From Ciceribacter sp. L1K22 (GTDB taxonomy: Bacteria > Pseudomonadota > Alphaproteobacteria > Rhizobiales > Rhizobiaceae): 64,000 nucleotides of DNA. Shown here piece by piece: positions 25,839 through 35,934 of the stretch. Under the pieces are notes generated by a model, which worked only from the letters and a program-made list of their open reading frames with translations, was not told the origin of the DNA and ran no database searches. The DNA lies in NCBI RefSeq assembly GCF_017599385.1, contig NZ_JAGFPK010000001.1, positions 2,059,541 through 2,123,540 of the forward strand, given 5' to 3'. How positions within the stretch are numbered: position 1 is the first letter of the stretch; the number at the start of each line of letters is the position of its first letter. The translations under genes and the position numbers were made by a program.

Positions 25839-28199
25839 ATGAAAGCTGGTTCGAGGTTTTTGAACGCAGTATCGGCGTTTGCGCTGTCTGCAGGTGTTGC
25901 TTCCTCGGGCGCGGGTATTGCTGTTCTGGCATCTACTGTCGCGGCTGAAGCGGCGGTCATCCAGCGAATCGAAGTCCGCGGTGCGCAGCGCACCGGCGTC
26001 GACGCGGTCCGCTCCAACATCACGATCCGCCCGGGCCAGAACTTCTCCAGCGCCGACATCGATGAGTCGGTAAAGCGTCTTTATGAGACAGGTTTCTTCT
26101 CCGACGTCCGCATCGCCGTATCCGGCGGCACGCTGGTCGTTACTGTGTCCGAGAACCAGCTGGTCAACCAGGTCGTCTTCAACGGCAACCGCAAGATCAA
26201 GGACGATCGTCTCCAGGGTCTGGTCCAGACCCAGCCGCTCGGTCCCTACAGCGACGCGCTCATCTCCTCCGACATCGAACGCATCCGTGAAGCCTATAGC
26301 GCCATCGGCCGCAGCGATGTCGAGATCACCACGCAGGTCGTTCCCGTCGGCGAAGGTCGCGTGAACCTGGCGTTCGTGATCAACGAAGGTGATCGCACCA
26401 AGATCAAGAACATCAATTTTGTCGGCAACCAGGCCTATAGCGACGGTCGTCTCGGCGCTGTTCTGCAGACGAAGGAATCGGGCATCCTGTCCTTCCTGAC
26501 CCGCAAGGACGTCTATAACGCCGACAAGCTTCGCGCCGACGAAGAGGCTTTGCGCCAGTTCTATTACAATCACGGTTATGCCGACTTCCGCGTCATTTCC
26601 TCTGATGCCGTTCTCGATGAAGCAAGCAACGAATACACCCTGACGATCACGGTCGAGGAAGGTGAGCGTTACCGCTTCGGCAACGTCGCGGTCGAGTCGA
26701 CTGTCGAGGGCGTTGATCCGGCTGAACTCGAGCGCATGCTCGAGACGCGCACCGGCAACATCTACAACGCCTCCGATATCCAGAAGTCGATGGAGGCCAT
26801 CTCGCGCCGGGTTTCGTCCCAGGGCTACCCGTTTGCCCGAATCGTTCCGCGCGGCGACCGCAACTTCGAGGACAACACGATCGGCGTGACCTATCTCGTC
26901 GACCAGGGCGAGCGCGCCTATGTGGAGCGTATCGAGATCCGCGGCAACACCCGCACGCGTGATTACGTGATCCGCCGCGAGTTCGACATCTCCGAAGGCG
27001 ATGCCTTCAACCAGGAAGTCATCTCGCGTGCCAAGCGCCGCCTTGAGGCTCTCGGCTACTTCACGACGGTCAATATCTCGACTGCCCCTGGCAGTTCTGC
27101 CGACCGCGTTGTCATCGTGGTGGATGTCGAGGATCAGTCGACCGGATCGTTCGGCATCGGCGCCGGCTACTCTGTCGACGACGGTGTCGTGGTTGAAGCG
27201 TCCGTCGAGGAAAAGAACTTCCTCGGTCGCGGCCAGTTCATCCGTCTCGCTGTCGGCGGCGGTCTGGACAATGCCCGCAGCTACAATTTCTCGTTCACCG
27301 AGCCGTATTTCCTCGGCTACCGTCTTGCTGCGGGCTTCGATCTGTTCCGCAACTCGACCAGCAGCTACGACTACTATGACTACGAAGAGCAGGGCGTAAC
27401 CTTCCGCGTCACGGCGCCGATCACCGAGGATCTGGCGACGACGGTTCGTTACACCTACAAGGAGCTCAAGTACAAGGAAGACGGCGCTTTCGGTGCGGAC
27501 GGTATTCCGAATACCGCGGACGACAAGCTTTCCGATCCCTACGTCGACCTTGTCGATGGAGAGAAGTACCAGCAGTCGATCCTGTCGCATCAGCTGGTCT
27601 ACAACACGGTCGACGATCGCCTGAACCCGCATGAAGGCATCTATGCGAGCTTCACGCATGAATATGCCGGTATCGGCGGCGATTCGGAGTTCTACAAGCT
27701 CTACGGCAAGATCCGCTACTACCATACGCTGTCGGATGAGTTCGATCTCGTCGGCTCGGTGTCCGCGAGCGCAGGCCATGTCATTGCGACCGGCGACGAT
27801 TTGAACATCTTCGACCAGTTCCGGATCGGCGGCAAGGAAATCCGCGGCTTCGAGAACAACGGTATCGGCCCGCGTGTCCGCGGCGACGACGATTCGCTCG
27901 GCGGGACGACCTACTTCACCACTTCGGCTGAAGTCAACTTCCCGATGCCGGCCATTCCGCAGGATCTCAACGTTCGCGGCGCGCTGTTCGCCGATGCCGG
28001 TACGCTTTACGGCAATGACGTTCCGAGCGGTGGTGAAACCATCGTCGGCGACGACATGGCATGGCGTGCCTCGGTCGGTGTTGGCGTGATCTGGCTGTCG
28101 CCCTTTGGTCCGCTGCGGTTCGACTATGCTGTGCCGGTCCTCAAGGAGGACTACGACAAGGAGCAGAACTTCCGGTTCTCGATGGCCGGCCAATTCTAA
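25839..28199 (+). CDS. bamA: Outer membrane protein assembly factor BamA
   Basis: BamA inserts beta-barrel proteins in the outer membrane. The 786-residue precursor has a long signal peptide (cleaved near AAEAAVIQR), five POTRA domains (about 50-420; the first is IQRIEVRGAQRTG) and a 16-strand barrel. The conserved loop-6 segment is RIGGKEIRGFENNGIGPR, with the VRG-like motif altered to IRG. It ends in FRFSMAGQF, with the terminal Phe expected of outer-membrane barrels. The start at 25839 gives the usual rhizobial N-terminus MKAGSRFLNAVSAF. Confidence 0.97.
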   Translation: MKAGSRFLNAVSAFALSAGVASSGAGIAVLASTVAAEAAVIQRIEVRGAQRTGVDAVRSNITIRPGQNFSSADIDESVKRLYETGFFSDVRIAVSGGTLVVTVSENQLVNQVVFNGNRKIKDDRLQGLVQTQPLGPYSDALISSDIERIREAYSAIGRSDVEITTQVVPVGEGRVNLAFVINEGDRTKIKNINFVGNQAYSDGRLGAVLQTKESGILSFLTRKDVYNADKLRADEEALRQFYYNHGYADFRVISSDAVLDEASNEYTLTITVEEGERYRFGNVAVESTVEGVDPAELERMLETRTGNIYNASDIQKSMEAISRRVSSQGYPFARIVPRGDRNFEDNTIGVTYLVDQGERAYVERIEIRGNTRTRDYVIRREFDISEGDAFNQEVISRAKRRLEALGYFTTVNISTAPGSSADRVVIVVDVEDQSTGSFGIGAGYSVDDGVVVEASVEEKNFLGRGQFIRLAVGGGLDNARSYNFSFTEPYFLGYRLAAGFDLFRNSTSSYDYYDYEEQGVTFRVTAPITEDLATTVRYTYKELKYKEDGAFGADGIPNTADDKLSDPYVDLVDGEKYQQSILSHQLVYNTVDDRLNPHEGIYASFTHEYAGIGGDSEFYKLYGKIRYYHTLSDEFDLVGSVSASAGHVIATGDDLNIFDQFRIGGKEIRGFENNGIGPRVRGDDDSLGGTTYFTTSAEVNFPMPAIPQDLNVRGALFADAGTLYGNDVPSGGETIVGDDMAWRASVGVGVIWLSPFGPLRFDYAVPVLKEDYDKEQNFRFSMAGQF

Positions 28200-28246
28200 T
28201 CGCGGCGGCTTGGGCCGCCGCCTGAAAGACTCCGAGGCTTTGCTCG

Positions 28247-29308
28247 ATGGAGCATAATATCTTCTTCCCGCCCCAGGACGGCTTTGCCCTTGGGGCGCTC
28301 GCCGCGCGTATCGGCGCGACTTTGGAAGACGCCAGCAAATCAGACACGCAGATTCGCTCTCTTTCCCCCGTTTACCGGGCGAAGGAGGGTGATCTGTGTT
28401 ATATTCTGTCGCGCCGCAGCCGTGACGAACTGAAGACCTGCAAGGCGTCCGCAATCCTCTGTGCCCCCGAATTGCGCTCCGCCATTCCCGCACACATCCC
28501 GGTTCTGGTGACGAACAACCCGCATACGGCCTTCGCCGTCGCCGGCTCGCTTCTTTTCCCGCAGGCCATGCGGCCCCGACGTCTGGATCGGTCTGCGCCT
28601 GATATCTCTCCCGCCGCCCATGTGCATCCGACAGCAAAGCTCGAGGACGGGGTTGTAATCGAGCCCATGGCCGTGATCGGTGCCGGTGTCGAGATCGGTG
28701 CAGGCACGCAGATTGGCGCCGGATCGATCATCGGTGAGAATGTCCGCATTGGCCGAAACTGCACGATCGCCACCGGCTGTTCCATCCAGTCGGCCCTGAT
28801 CGGCAACAATGTCATCGTCTTCGATGGTGCTCGTATCGGCCAGGACGGCTTCGGCTATGCGCCGGGTCCGCGTGGCATGCTGAAGATTGTCCAGGTCGGC
28901 CGCGTCATCATTCAGGATCATGTCGAGATCGGCGCCAACACGACCATCGATCGTGGCACGATGGACGACACCGTCATCGGTGAGGGCACCAAGATCGACA
29001 ATCTCGTGCAGATCGGCCACAACGTCCGCATCGGCCGCCATTGTGGCATCGTCGCGCAGGTCGGCATCGCCGGCAGCACGCGCATCGGCGATGGGGTCAT
29101 GATCGGCGGCGCAAGCGGCGTCAACGGCCACATCACCGTCGGCGACGGCGTGCAGATCGCCGCGATGAGCGGCGTCATCGCCGATGTCCCGCCGGGAGAA
29201 AAATATGGCGGCCTGCCGGCCCGTCCGCTGAAGGATTTCCTGCGGGATGTCGCCCAGCAGATGAGCCAGTCCGAAAGCCGCAAGGGGAAGGGGAAGACCA
29301 ATGAGTGA
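28247..29308 (+). CDS. lpxD: UDP-3-O-acylglucosamine N-acyltransferase
   Basis: LpxD adds the second 3-hydroxyacyl chain in lipid A synthesis. The 353-residue protein has the N-terminal uridine-binding domain, then a left-handed beta-helix of hexapeptide repeats with catalytic H258 in QIGHNV and the acyl-carrier contact region after it. It overlaps fabZ by eight bases. A GC-rich hairpin (28203-28220) lies between bamA and this gene. Confidence 0.97.
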   Translation: MEHNIFFPPQDGFALGALAARIGATLEDASKSDTQIRSLSPVYRAKEGDLCYILSRRSRDELKTCKASAILCAPELRSAIPAHIPVLVTNNPHTAFAVAGSLLFPQAMRPRRLDRSAPDISPAAHVHPTAKLEDGVVIEPMAVIGAGVEIGAGTQIGAGSIIGENVRIGRNCTIATGCSIQSALIGNNVIVFDGARIGQDGFGYAPGPRGMLKIVQVGRVIIQDHVEIGANTTIDRGTMDDTVIGEGTKIDNLVQIGHNVRIGRHCGIVAQVGIAGSTRIGDGVMIGGASGVNGHITVGDGVQIAAMSGVIADVPPGEKYGGLPARPLKDFLRDVAQQMSQSESRKGKGKTNE

Positions 29309-29771
29309 AACCGAAAAGGCGAGCCTTCACGCGGCCGACATCCTGGAGATCATGCGGCTCCTGCCGCATCGCTATCCGTTTCTGCTGATCGACAAGATCA
29401 TCGAGATCGACGGCGACAATTCCGCCATCGGCATCAAGAACGTCACCATAAATGAGCCGCAATTCACCGGCCATTTCCCGACGCAGCCGATCATGCCGGG
29501 TGTGCTTCTGATCGAGGCGATGGCCCAGACGGCGGGCGCGATCTGCGCGCGCAGCCAGGGCGGCGCCGGCGACCTCGTCTACTTCATGACGATCGACAAT
29601 GCGCGCTTCCGCAAGCCGGTGGTGCCGGGCGATCGGGTGGAGTTCCACGTCGTCAAGCAGAAGCAGCGCGGCAATATCTGGAAGTTCCACTGTGATGCCA
29701 AGGTCGACGGCGCGCTGGTCGCCGAGGCCGACATCGGCGCGATGATCGCGCCCGACAAGGAAAAGAAATGA
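29301..29771 (+). CDS. fabZ: 3-hydroxyacyl-[acyl-carrier-protein] dehydratase FabZ
   Basis: FabZ dehydrates 3-hydroxyacyl-ACP in fatty-acid elongation, drawing on the pool that LpxA and LpxD use. The 156-residue hot-dog protein has the catalytic pair H58 and E72 in [20 protein letters not shown]. It starts inside the lpxD end and its own stop overlaps the lpxA ATG by four bases. Confidence 0.97.
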   Translation: MSETEKASLHAADILEIMRLLPHRYPFLLIDKIIEIDGDNSAIGIKNVTINEPQFTGHFPTQPIMPGVLLIEAMAQTAGAICARSQGGAGDLVYFMTIDNARFRKPVVPGDRVEFHVVKQKQRGNIWKFHCDAKVDGALVAEADIGAMIAPDKEKK

Positions 29772-30583
29772 GCAAGATTGCCCCGAGCGCCCGCATCCAC
29801 CCGATGGCTGTCATCGAGGATGGTGCGGTCATCGGCGAGAACGTCGTCGTTGGCCCCTTCTGCCGTGTCGGCCCGAAAGTGGTGCTGAACGAGGGCGTGG
29901 AGCTTCTGTCGAACGCGGTGGTCACCGGGCTCACGACGATCGGGCGCGATACCCGCATCTTCCCGATGGCGGTCATCGGCGGCGATCCGCAGAGCATTCA
30001 TCATGCGGGTGAGGAAACGAAACTCTTCGTTGGCGAAAATTGCACCATCCGCGAAGGCGTGACGATGAACACCGGCACTGCCGAGGGCGGCGGCGAGACT
30101 GTTGTCGGCAACAACAACCTTTTTCTTGCCAATTCGCACGTGGCGCATGATTGCCGCCTTGGCGACCATATCATCCTGTCGAACAACGTCATGCTGGCCG
30201 GCCACGTCAAGGTCGAGGACCGCGTGATCCTCGGCGGCGGCTCGGCCGTGCACCAGTTCACCCGCATCGGCCGCCAGGCCTTTGTGGGTGGTCTCTCCGC
30301 CGTCAGCTATGACGTGATTCCCTATGGCATGTTGAACGGCAATCCGGGCCTGCTTGGCGGTCTCAACGTCGTCGGCATGACCCGTTCCGGCATCGAACGC
30401 GCAACGATCCACCGCGTCCGCAAGGCCTACCAGGCGATCTTCGCCGAAGAAGGGGCGATCCGCACCAAGGCGGCTGCGATCCGCGACGAGTTCGCCGACT
30501 GCAAGGAGGTGATGGAGATCCTCGATTTCATCGCCGCCGACAGCGATCGCGCGCTGTCCTCGCCGTTCCGCGGCAAGGCCTGA
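29768..30583 (+). CDS. lpxA: Acyl-ACP--UDP-N-acetylglucosamine O-acyltransferase
   Basis: LpxA performs the first step of lipid A synthesis. The 271-residue beta-helix has catalytic H127 in [12 protein letters not shown], and VAHDC with [13 protein letters not shown] is diagnostic for LpxA. A C-terminal helical domain completes the trimeric fold. It is coupled to fabZ by ATGA. Confidence 0.97.
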   Translation: MSKIAPSARIHPMAVIEDGAVIGENVVVGPFCRVGPKVVLNEGVELLSNAVVTGLTTIGRDTRIFPMAVIGGDPQSIHHAGEETKLFVGENCTIREGVTMNTGTAEGGGETVVGNNNLFLANSHVAHDCRLGDHIILSNNVMLAGHVKVEDRVILGGGSAVHQFTRIGRQAFVGGLSAVSYDVIPYGMLNGNPGLLGGLNVVGMTRSGIERATIHRVRKAYQAIFAEEGAIRTKAAAIRDEFADCKEVMEILDFIAADSDRALSSPFRGKA

Positions 30584-30584
30584 C

Positions 30585-31466
30585 ATGGCGACCGCCGCCA
30601 CCGCATCGCGCGCGGGACGGCTGGCGATCATTGCCGGCGACGGCAAGCTTCCGCTTTACGTTGCGCAAGCCGCGCGTGCCGGTGGCGAGAACCCCTTTAT
30701 CCTTCCGTTACGGAACGAAGCAGCCCAGGACTGGCACGGCTTCGATAGCGCCGTGATCGGTGTTGGCGACATGGCCGGTCTCGCCCGTCTCCTGAAACAG
30801 AATGGGATCGGTCGCGTCGTGCTCTCCGGCGGAGTCCGGCGGCGACCGGCCTTCGGCGAAATTCGCGCCAACCTGCGCCATATCCTGAAGCTGCCTTCGG
30901 TCGTCCGCACGCTTCTGGCTGGCGGCGATGATGTGGTGCTGAAAATGGTGATCGAACTCATCGAGGCCCAGGGCGTGCGTGTCGTCGGCGCCCACGAGAT
31001 CGCGCCCGACCTTCTGGCGACCGCCGGCCCGATCGGCAAGGTGGTGCCTGGCGAGGATGACCGTCGCGACATCGCCCGCGCGGCAGACGCGGCCGAAGCG
31101 CTCGGCCGGCTGGATGTGGGGCAGGGCGCCGTGAGCGTCGGCGGCCGCATCGTCGCGCTGGAAGGTGTCGAGGGTACCGATGCGATGCTCGCCCGCGTCG
31201 CCGACCTGCGTGCGGAAGGCCGTATTTCGAAATCCCGCAAGGGTGTCCTGGTCAAACTCTGCAAGCCGCAGCAGGATGTCCGTGCAGATCTTCCGACGAT
31301 CGGCCGCTCGACGGTTGAAAATGCCGTGAAGGCCGGGCTTTCCGGGATCGCCGTGGAAGCCGGCCGGTCGCTGATCGTCGATCGCGTGGCACTCGTTGCG
31401 ATGGCAAACGACGCGGGGCTCTTCGTCTGCGGTCTCGACCGCAGCCTGCCGGGAGATGGACTATGA
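30585..31466 (+). CDS. lpxI: UDP-2,3-diacylglucosamine diphosphatase LpxI
   Basis: LpxI (DUF1009) replaces LpxH in Alphaproteobacteria and hydrolyses UDP-diacylglucosamine to lipid X. The 293-residue protein shows RLAIIAGDGKLPLYVA, VVGAHEIAPDLLA and the C-terminal catalytic region VLVKLCKPQQDVRADLPTIG with TVENAVKAGLSGIAVEAG. It begins one base after the lpxA stop and overlaps lpxB by four bases. Confidence 0.95.
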   Translation: MATAATASRAGRLAIIAGDGKLPLYVAQAARAGGENPFILPLRNEAAQDWHGFDSAVIGVGDMAGLARLLKQNGIGRVVLSGGVRRRPAFGEIRANLRHILKLPSVVRTLLAGGDDVVLKMVIELIEAQGVRVVGAHEIAPDLLATAGPIGKVVPGEDDRRDIARAADAAEALGRLDVGQGAVSVGGRIVALEGVEGTDAMLARVADLRAEGRISKSRKGVLVKLCKPQQDVRADLPTIGRSTVENAVKAGLSGIAVEAGRSLIVDRVALVAMANDAGLFVCGLDRSLPGDGL

Positions 31467-32644
31467 CGGGAACGCCGCTGAAGATCGCCGTGATTGCCGG
31501 GGAGGTGTCCGGCGACCTGCTCGGCGCGGACCTGATCGCAGCGCTCAAGCGCCGGCATGACGGACCCGTCTCGCTCGTCGGTATTGGCGGAGAAGCCTTG
31601 CAGGCCGAGGGGTTGTCCTCTCTCTTCGACTTCTCCGAACTCTCGATCATGGGCTTCACCCAGGTCATTTCGAAACTGCCGAAGCTGGTGCGGCTGATCA
31701 ACCGTGCCGCGGACACCATCGTGGCGGCCGAGCCCGACCTGCTGCTGATCGTCGACAGCCCGGATTTCACCCATCGCGTTGCGAAGAAGGTGCGCAAGGC
31801 GCTGCCCGATCTGCCGATCGTCGATTATGTCTGCCCGAGCGTCTGGGCCTGGAAGGAATACCGCGCAACGGCGATGCTCGACTATGTCGACCTCGTGCTC
31901 GCCGTCCTGCCGTTCGAGCCTGAAACCATGCAAAAGCTTGGCGGCCCCGAGACGCATTACATCGGACACCGCCTGACCGCTGATCCGGATCTTCTTCGGG
32001 TGCGGCAACAACGGTCCGAGCGTGGCCTCACTCCCGCCACGGGTGAGCGCACCATCATGCTGCTGCCCGGCTCGCGCGGCGGCGAGATCCGGTCGCTGAT
32101 GCCGGTCTTCGGCGAGGCGGCGGCCGAGTTCATCACCCGAAACGGACCGACACGCCTCGTCCTCCCCACGGTTCCCCGGCAGGAAAACCTGGTGCGCCAA
32201 CTAGCCGCCGGCTGGACGGTGAAGCCGGAAATTTCCGTAGGCCCCGCCGCGAAGTGGCAGGCCTTCGCCGCTGCGGACGCCGCAATTGCTGCCTCCGGCA
32301 CGGTTATCCTGGAACTCGGCCTTGCCGGGGTGCCGGTGGTCTCCTGCTACAAGACCGACTGGCTGATCAAGCTGCTCGCCGGCCGCATCAAGACCTGGAC
32401 GGGCGCGCTGCCCAACCTGATTGCCGACTACGTCATCGTCCCGGAATACATCAACGAGGTGGTCCGCCCGGCGAGCCTTGCCCGCTGGGCGGAGCGGCTG
32501 TCGGCCGACACGCTTCAGCGGCGCGCCATGCTGGAGGGTTTCGACGCCGTCTGGAGCCGCATGGGCACGGAAACGCCATCGGGCGAGGCGGGCGCGGGTC
32601 TGGTGCTCGATCTGCTCCGAAAGAGAAACCGCCTGCCGCGCTGA
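31463..32644 (+). CDS. lpxB: Lipid-A-disaccharide synthase
   Basis: LpxB (GT19) joins lipid X and UDP-diacylglucosamine to the disaccharide. The 393-residue GT-B protein has IAVIAGEVSGDLLGADLI, LLLIVDSPDFTHRVAK, YVCPSVWAWKE, LLPGSRGGEI and ASGTVILELGLAGVPVV. It ends the lipid A block. A hairpin spans its stop codon and separates it from the convergent zigA. Confidence 0.97.
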   Translation: MTGTPLKIAVIAGEVSGDLLGADLIAALKRRHDGPVSLVGIGGEALQAEGLSSLFDFSELSIMGFTQVISKLPKLVRLINRAADTIVAAEPDLLLIVDSPDFTHRVAKKVRKALPDLPIVDYVCPSVWAWKEYRATAMLDYVDLVLAVLPFEPETMQKLGGPETHYIGHRLTADPDLLRVRQQRSERGLTPATGERTIMLLPGSRGGEIRSLMPVFGEAAAEFITRNGPTRLVLPTVPRQENLVRQLAAGWTVKPEISVGPAAKWQAFAAADAAIAASGTVILELGLAGVPVVSCYKTDWLIKLLAGRIKTWTGALPNLIADYVIVPEYINEVVRPASLARWAERLSADTLQRRAMLEGFDAVWSRMGTETPSGEAGAGLVLDLLRKRNRLPR

Positions 32645-32656
32645 CGCCGGCAGGCG
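32630..32656 (-). terminator. Hairpin between convergent lpxB and zigA
   Basis: A perfect 9-bp stem (32630-32638 with 32648-32656) encloses nine bases that include the lpxB stop. On the minus strand it is followed by GGTTTCTCTTTC, so it probably terminates the znuA-zigA transcript, and may also help end lpxB. Confidence 0.7.
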
Positions 32657-32662
32657 AGGGTG

Positions 32663-33871
32663 CTACTCCGCCGCGACCGCGCGTTCCCAGGAGGCGAACG
32701 GGTCCGGCAGGTTGCGCCAGCGCTCCGGCGTGAAACCGTCGGCGTCGAGAAGACAGGAATCGAGCTCGGCCCGGATCGCCGCTTCGTCCATCGCCTGAGC
32801 GCCGATGAAGACGAGTTCCTGGCGCCGGTCGCCCCAGACGGGATCGAGATACGGCGCCATCATGCGCTCGAAGCCGGGATCGTCCGGCCAGCGCTGGCGC
32901 GGAACGGATGCCCACCACAAGCCCATCTTGCCCGTCCGGACGATGGCGCCGGCCTGGCTGAGTTCACCCACATGGTGCGGACGTGTCGCCAGCCAGAAAA
33001 AGCCCTTGGCGCGCACGACACCGACCCAGCTCTTGTTGATGAACCCCTGGAACCGCTCGGGATGAAACGGCTGCCGCGCCCGGTAGACGAAGGATCGGAT
33101 GCCGTATTCCTCGGTTTCCGGCACATGGTCCTTGAATCCGTGCAACTCCTTGAACCAGAGCGGATGCTCCTGCGCCCTCTCCAGATCGAAGAGGCCGGTG
33201 TCCAGCACGTCGGAGAGCGCCACCCGCCCGAAATCGGCTTCCACCAGACGCGCATCCGCGTTGAGGCCGCGGATGATAGCGCGGGCGGCCTCGCGCTGTT
33301 CGTCGGTCGCGGTGCCGACCTTGTTCAGCACCACGACATCGGCGAATTCGATCTGCTCCACCAGCAGGTCCACCAGCGTCCGATGATCGCCGTCACCTGC
33401 GGTCTCCCCGCGATCGGAGAGGAAATCCGTCGAGGAATAATCGGCGAGCAGATTGGCGGCATCGACCACCGTCACCATTGTATCGAGTCGAGCGACGTCG
33501 GACAGGCTGCGGCCGTGCTCGTCGCGATAGTCGAACGTGGTGGCGATCGGCAGCGGTTCGGCAATGCCGGTGCCTTCGATGAGCAAATAGTCGAACCGGC
33601 CGTCCTCCGCGAGCCGCCGAACCTCGGTCAAAAGGTCCTCGCGCAAGGTGCAGCAGATGCAGCCATTGCTCATTTCGACGAGCTGCTCTTCGGTGCGCGA
33701 GAGATTGGCGTCACCGCCGCGCACGAGCGCCGCGTCGATATTGATCTCGCTCATGTCGTTGACGATGACGGCGACCCGCAGACCCTCGCGATTGGCGAGA
33801 ATATGGTTGAGCAGGGTCGTCTTCCCGGCTCCGAGGAAGCCGGAAAGGACGGTGGTCGGAAGGCGCTTCAT
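32663..33871 (-). CDS. zigA: COG0523 zinc metallochaperone GTPase (ZigA type)
   Basis: A 402-residue G3E-family GTPase. Walker [10 protein letters not shown] (11-19) and the metal-binding CxCC motif C71-I-C73-C74 are clear, as is the GTP-specificity motif VVLNKVG. The C-terminal CobW_C domain contains WATRPHHVG. Zur-controlled members deliver zinc to client enzymes during scarcity. It lies 39 bases after znuA on the same strand and so is probably cotranscribed under Zur, which supports zinc rather than cobalt or nitrile-hydratase service. Confidence 0.9.
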   Translation of the reverse strand: MKRLPTTVLSGFLGAGKTTLLNHILANREGLRVAVIVNDMSEINIDAALVRGGDANLSRTEEQLVEMSNGCICCTLREDLLTEVRRLAEDGRFDYLLIEGTGIAEPLPIATTFDYRDEHGRSLSDVARLDTMVTVVDAANLLADYSSTDFLSDRGETAGDGDHRTLVDLLVEQIEFADVVVLNKVGTATDEQREAARAIIRGLNADARLVEADFGRVALSDVLDTGLFDLERAQEHPLWFKELHGFKDHVPETEEYGIRSFVYRARQPFHPERFQGFINKSWVGVVRAKGFFWLATRPHHVGELSQAGAIVRTGKMGLWWASVPRQRWPDDPGFERMMAPYLDPVWGDRRQELVFIGAQAMDEAAIRAELDSCLLDADGFTPERWRNLPDPFASWERAVAAE

Positions 33872-33910
33872 GCGGAATTGTCCCGTTTTATAGCAGAGAT
33901 TTCGCTTCGG

Positions 33911-34960
33911 TCAGTCCGAGAGGCAATCCTTGAGTGATGTCGCGATCGCCCGCATCATGTCCGGGTAAAGCTGCGGTCCGGCGGTGAGCGCGCCTGCCTC
34001 CGGATCGAGAACGCCGGACTTGGCATCTGTTCCCTCGGTCACGACCGCAATCAGCTTCGGCTCGAACTGCGGTTCGGCGAAGACGCAGGCCGCGTTCAGT
34101 TCCTTGATCTTGGCATGGATCTGGCTGACGCGATCGGCGCCGGGCATGACTTCCGGGCTGACCGTTATGGAGCCGGCCACGCGCACGCCGTAACGATGCT
34201 CGAAATACTGGTAGGCGTCGTGGAAGACGACGAACGGCTTGTCCTTGATCGGCGCAACCGTCTCGGCAATCTCCTTGTCGAGAGCGTCGAGCGAGGCGAG
34301 CAGGGCCTCTGCGTTCGTGGCATAGGTCGCGGCATTCTCAGGGTCGGCCTCTTCCAGCACGCGGGCGATCTCGCTCGCCATGGCTTTCGCATTCATCGGG
34401 TCTAGCCACATGTGCATGTCGTTGCCGCCATGCTCATGGTCGTGCCCTGCCTCCTCATGCGCGTGCTCTTGATCTTCATCCTCGTGCTCGTGCGCATGGG
34501 CCTCCTCGGCGCTTTCAGCCGCATGATCGTGATCGTCATGCCCGGCTTGTTCGCCTTCGTGTGCATGATCGTGGTCGCCGTGATCGTGCGCCTCAAAGGC
34601 GCCGCCTTCACGGAACGGCAGAACCTCGAGGCCCGACGCGTCTTCTAATTCGACAACCTTTGCGTCGGACGACAGCGCCTCGAGCGGCTTTTCCAGGAAG
34701 GCTTCCAGCCCATGACCGACCCAGAACACGACATTGGCATCCTGAAGCTTCCGCGCATCGGAGGGCCGCAGCGTATAGGTATGCGGGGAGGCGGCGCCCT
34801 CGACGATCAGGTCCGGCGTCTCGACACCCTCCATGATGGCCGCGACCAGGGAGTGGACCGGCTTGATCGAGGCAACCACCTTCGGCGCGGCCATCGCGGC
34901 CTGGGGGAGAAAGGTAAGCGCGACCGAGGTTGCGAGGAGGGCTATAACTGACGATTTCAT
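33911..34960 (-). CDS. znuA: Zinc ABC transporter substrate-binding protein ZnuA
   Basis: The periplasmic high-affinity zinc receptor. The 349-residue precursor has a signal peptide ending near QAAMA|APK. Zinc ligands are the expected His residues in SIKPVHSLV (H36 or the following core), SPHTY (H60) and DMHMWLDP (H183), plus a C-terminal acidic residue. A His/Asp/Glu-rich loop covers about residues 125-178 and is unusually long, with some 20 histidines. The ATG at 34960 has GGAG upstream. It is divergent from znuC. Confidence 0.96.
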   Translation of the reverse strand: MKSSVIALLATSVALTFLPQAAMAAPKVVASIKPVHSLVAAIMEGVETPDLIVEGAASPHTYTLRPSDARKLQDANVVFWVGHGLEAFLEKPLEALSSDAKVVELEDASGLEVLPFREGGAFEAHDHGDHDHAHEGEQAGHDDHDHAAESAEEAHAHEHEDEDQEHAHEEAGHDHEHGGNDMHMWLDPMNAKAMASEIARVLEEADPENAATYATNAEALLASLDALDKEIAETVAPIKDKPFVVFHDAYQYFEHRYGVRVAGSITVSPEVMPGADRVSQIHAKIKELNAACVFAEPQFEPKLIAVVTEGTDAKSGVLDPEAGALTAGPQLYPDMMRAIATSLKDCLSD

Positions 34961-34984
34961 GAATATGCTCCGGTTTGGCCGATG

Positions 34985-34999
34985 TGTAATGTTATTACA
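34985..34999. promoter_or_regulatory. Zur-box candidate between znuA and znuC
   Basis: TGTAATGTTATTACA is a perfect 6-3-6 inverted repeat with flanking bases that extend the AT-rich symmetry. It lies 24 bases upstream of the znuA ATG and 62 bases upstream of znuC. Its form matches Zur operators, and zur is the last gene of the znuCB operon, so autoregulated zinc repression in both directions is the likely logic. Confidence 0.82.
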
Positions 35000-35061
35000 T
35001 ATGTTGCGTAACGCTATAACGTGTGCCATAGCGTCGGGCAAGATCAAAAACTGGAAAAACC

Positions 35062-35934
35062 ATGACCCCTTCCGAACTTCTCGGACAGACGCCGTTGGTG
35101 ACGCTCAGGAATGCTGGCGTACGCCGCGGCGGGCGCTGGCTGGTGCGCGGCGTCGACTTTTCGGTCAGCCCCGGCGAAATCGTGACGCTGATCGGCCCGA
35201 ACGGCTCCGGCAAGTCGACGAGCGCCAAGATGGCGATCGGTGTCCTGAAGCCGGACGAGGGCGAGGTTGAACGCCATCGCCCGTTCACCGTCGGCTACGT
35301 CCCACAGAAGCTCGCGATCGACTGGACGATGCCGCTCACCGTCCGTCGCCTGATGACCCTGACCATGAAGCTGTCACCGGTGGAGATCGACGCGGCGCTT
35401 CATGCGGTCGGTATCGCCCACCTGAAGGAGGCCGAGGTGCAACACCTCTCCGGCGGCGAGTTCCAGCGCGCGCTTCTTGCCCGCGCCATCGCCCGGAAGC
35501 CGGACCTGTTGGTGCTCGACGAGCCCGTGCAGGGCGTCGACTTCTCCGGCGAGATCGCGCTCTACGATCTGATCACTTCGATCCGCAAGTCGACCGGCTG
35601 CGGCATCCTGCTGATCTCGCACGATCTGCACGTCGTCATGGCAGAGACCGATACCGTGATCTGCCTCAACGGACACGTCTGCTGCCGCGGAACGCCGGAG
35701 GCCGTCAGCCGCAGTCCGGAATACCAGCGCATGTTCGGCGCCACTGCCGGCAGCACGCTCGCCGTCTACAACCATCATCACGATCACACCCATCTGCCTG
35801 ACGGTCGCGTACGCCATTCAGACGGCACCGTCACCGATCATTGCCACCCGGAGGATGGCCATCACCACGAGCATGACCACGACCACCACGGACACGCCCA
35901 TGCGGTGAAGCACGAGGGACATCGCCATGCTTGA
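35062..35934 (+). CDS. znuC: Zinc ABC transporter ATP-binding protein ZnuC
   Basis: The ATPase subunit of the zinc importer (290 aa). Walker A GPNGSGKST, signature LSGGEFQRALLARA, Walker B LLVLDEPVQGVD and the switch His in LLISHDLHVV are intact. After the ATPase core comes a His/Asp-rich tail (about 238-290), longer than in E. coli ZnuC (251 aa), which may bind or sense cytoplasmic zinc. It overlaps znuB by eight bases. Confidence 0.95.
   Translation: MTPSELLGQTPLVTLRNAGVRRGGRWLVRGVDFSVSPGEIVTLIGPNGSGKSTSAKMAIGVLKPDEGEVERHRPFTVGYVPQKLAIDWTMPLTVRRLMTLTMKLSPVEIDAALHAVGIAHLKEAEVQHLSGGEFQRALLARAIARKPDLLVLDEPVQGVDFSGEIALYDLITSIRKSTGCGILLISHDLHVVMAETDTVICLNGHVCCRGTPEAVSRSPEYQRMFGATAGSTLAVYNHHHDHTHLPDGRVRHSDGTVTDHCHPEDGHHHEHDHDHHGHAHAVKHEGHRHA

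Noticed and set aside
25734-28637. A very long open frame (967 codons) on the minus strand across bamA
   Set aside because: It is the mirror of bamA's codon bias; it has no domain, and bamA on the plus strand is unmistakable. Several similar frames (23881-25686, 2251-3861, 49367-50698, 54728-56467 on minus; 58416-59516 on plus) are rejected for the same reason.
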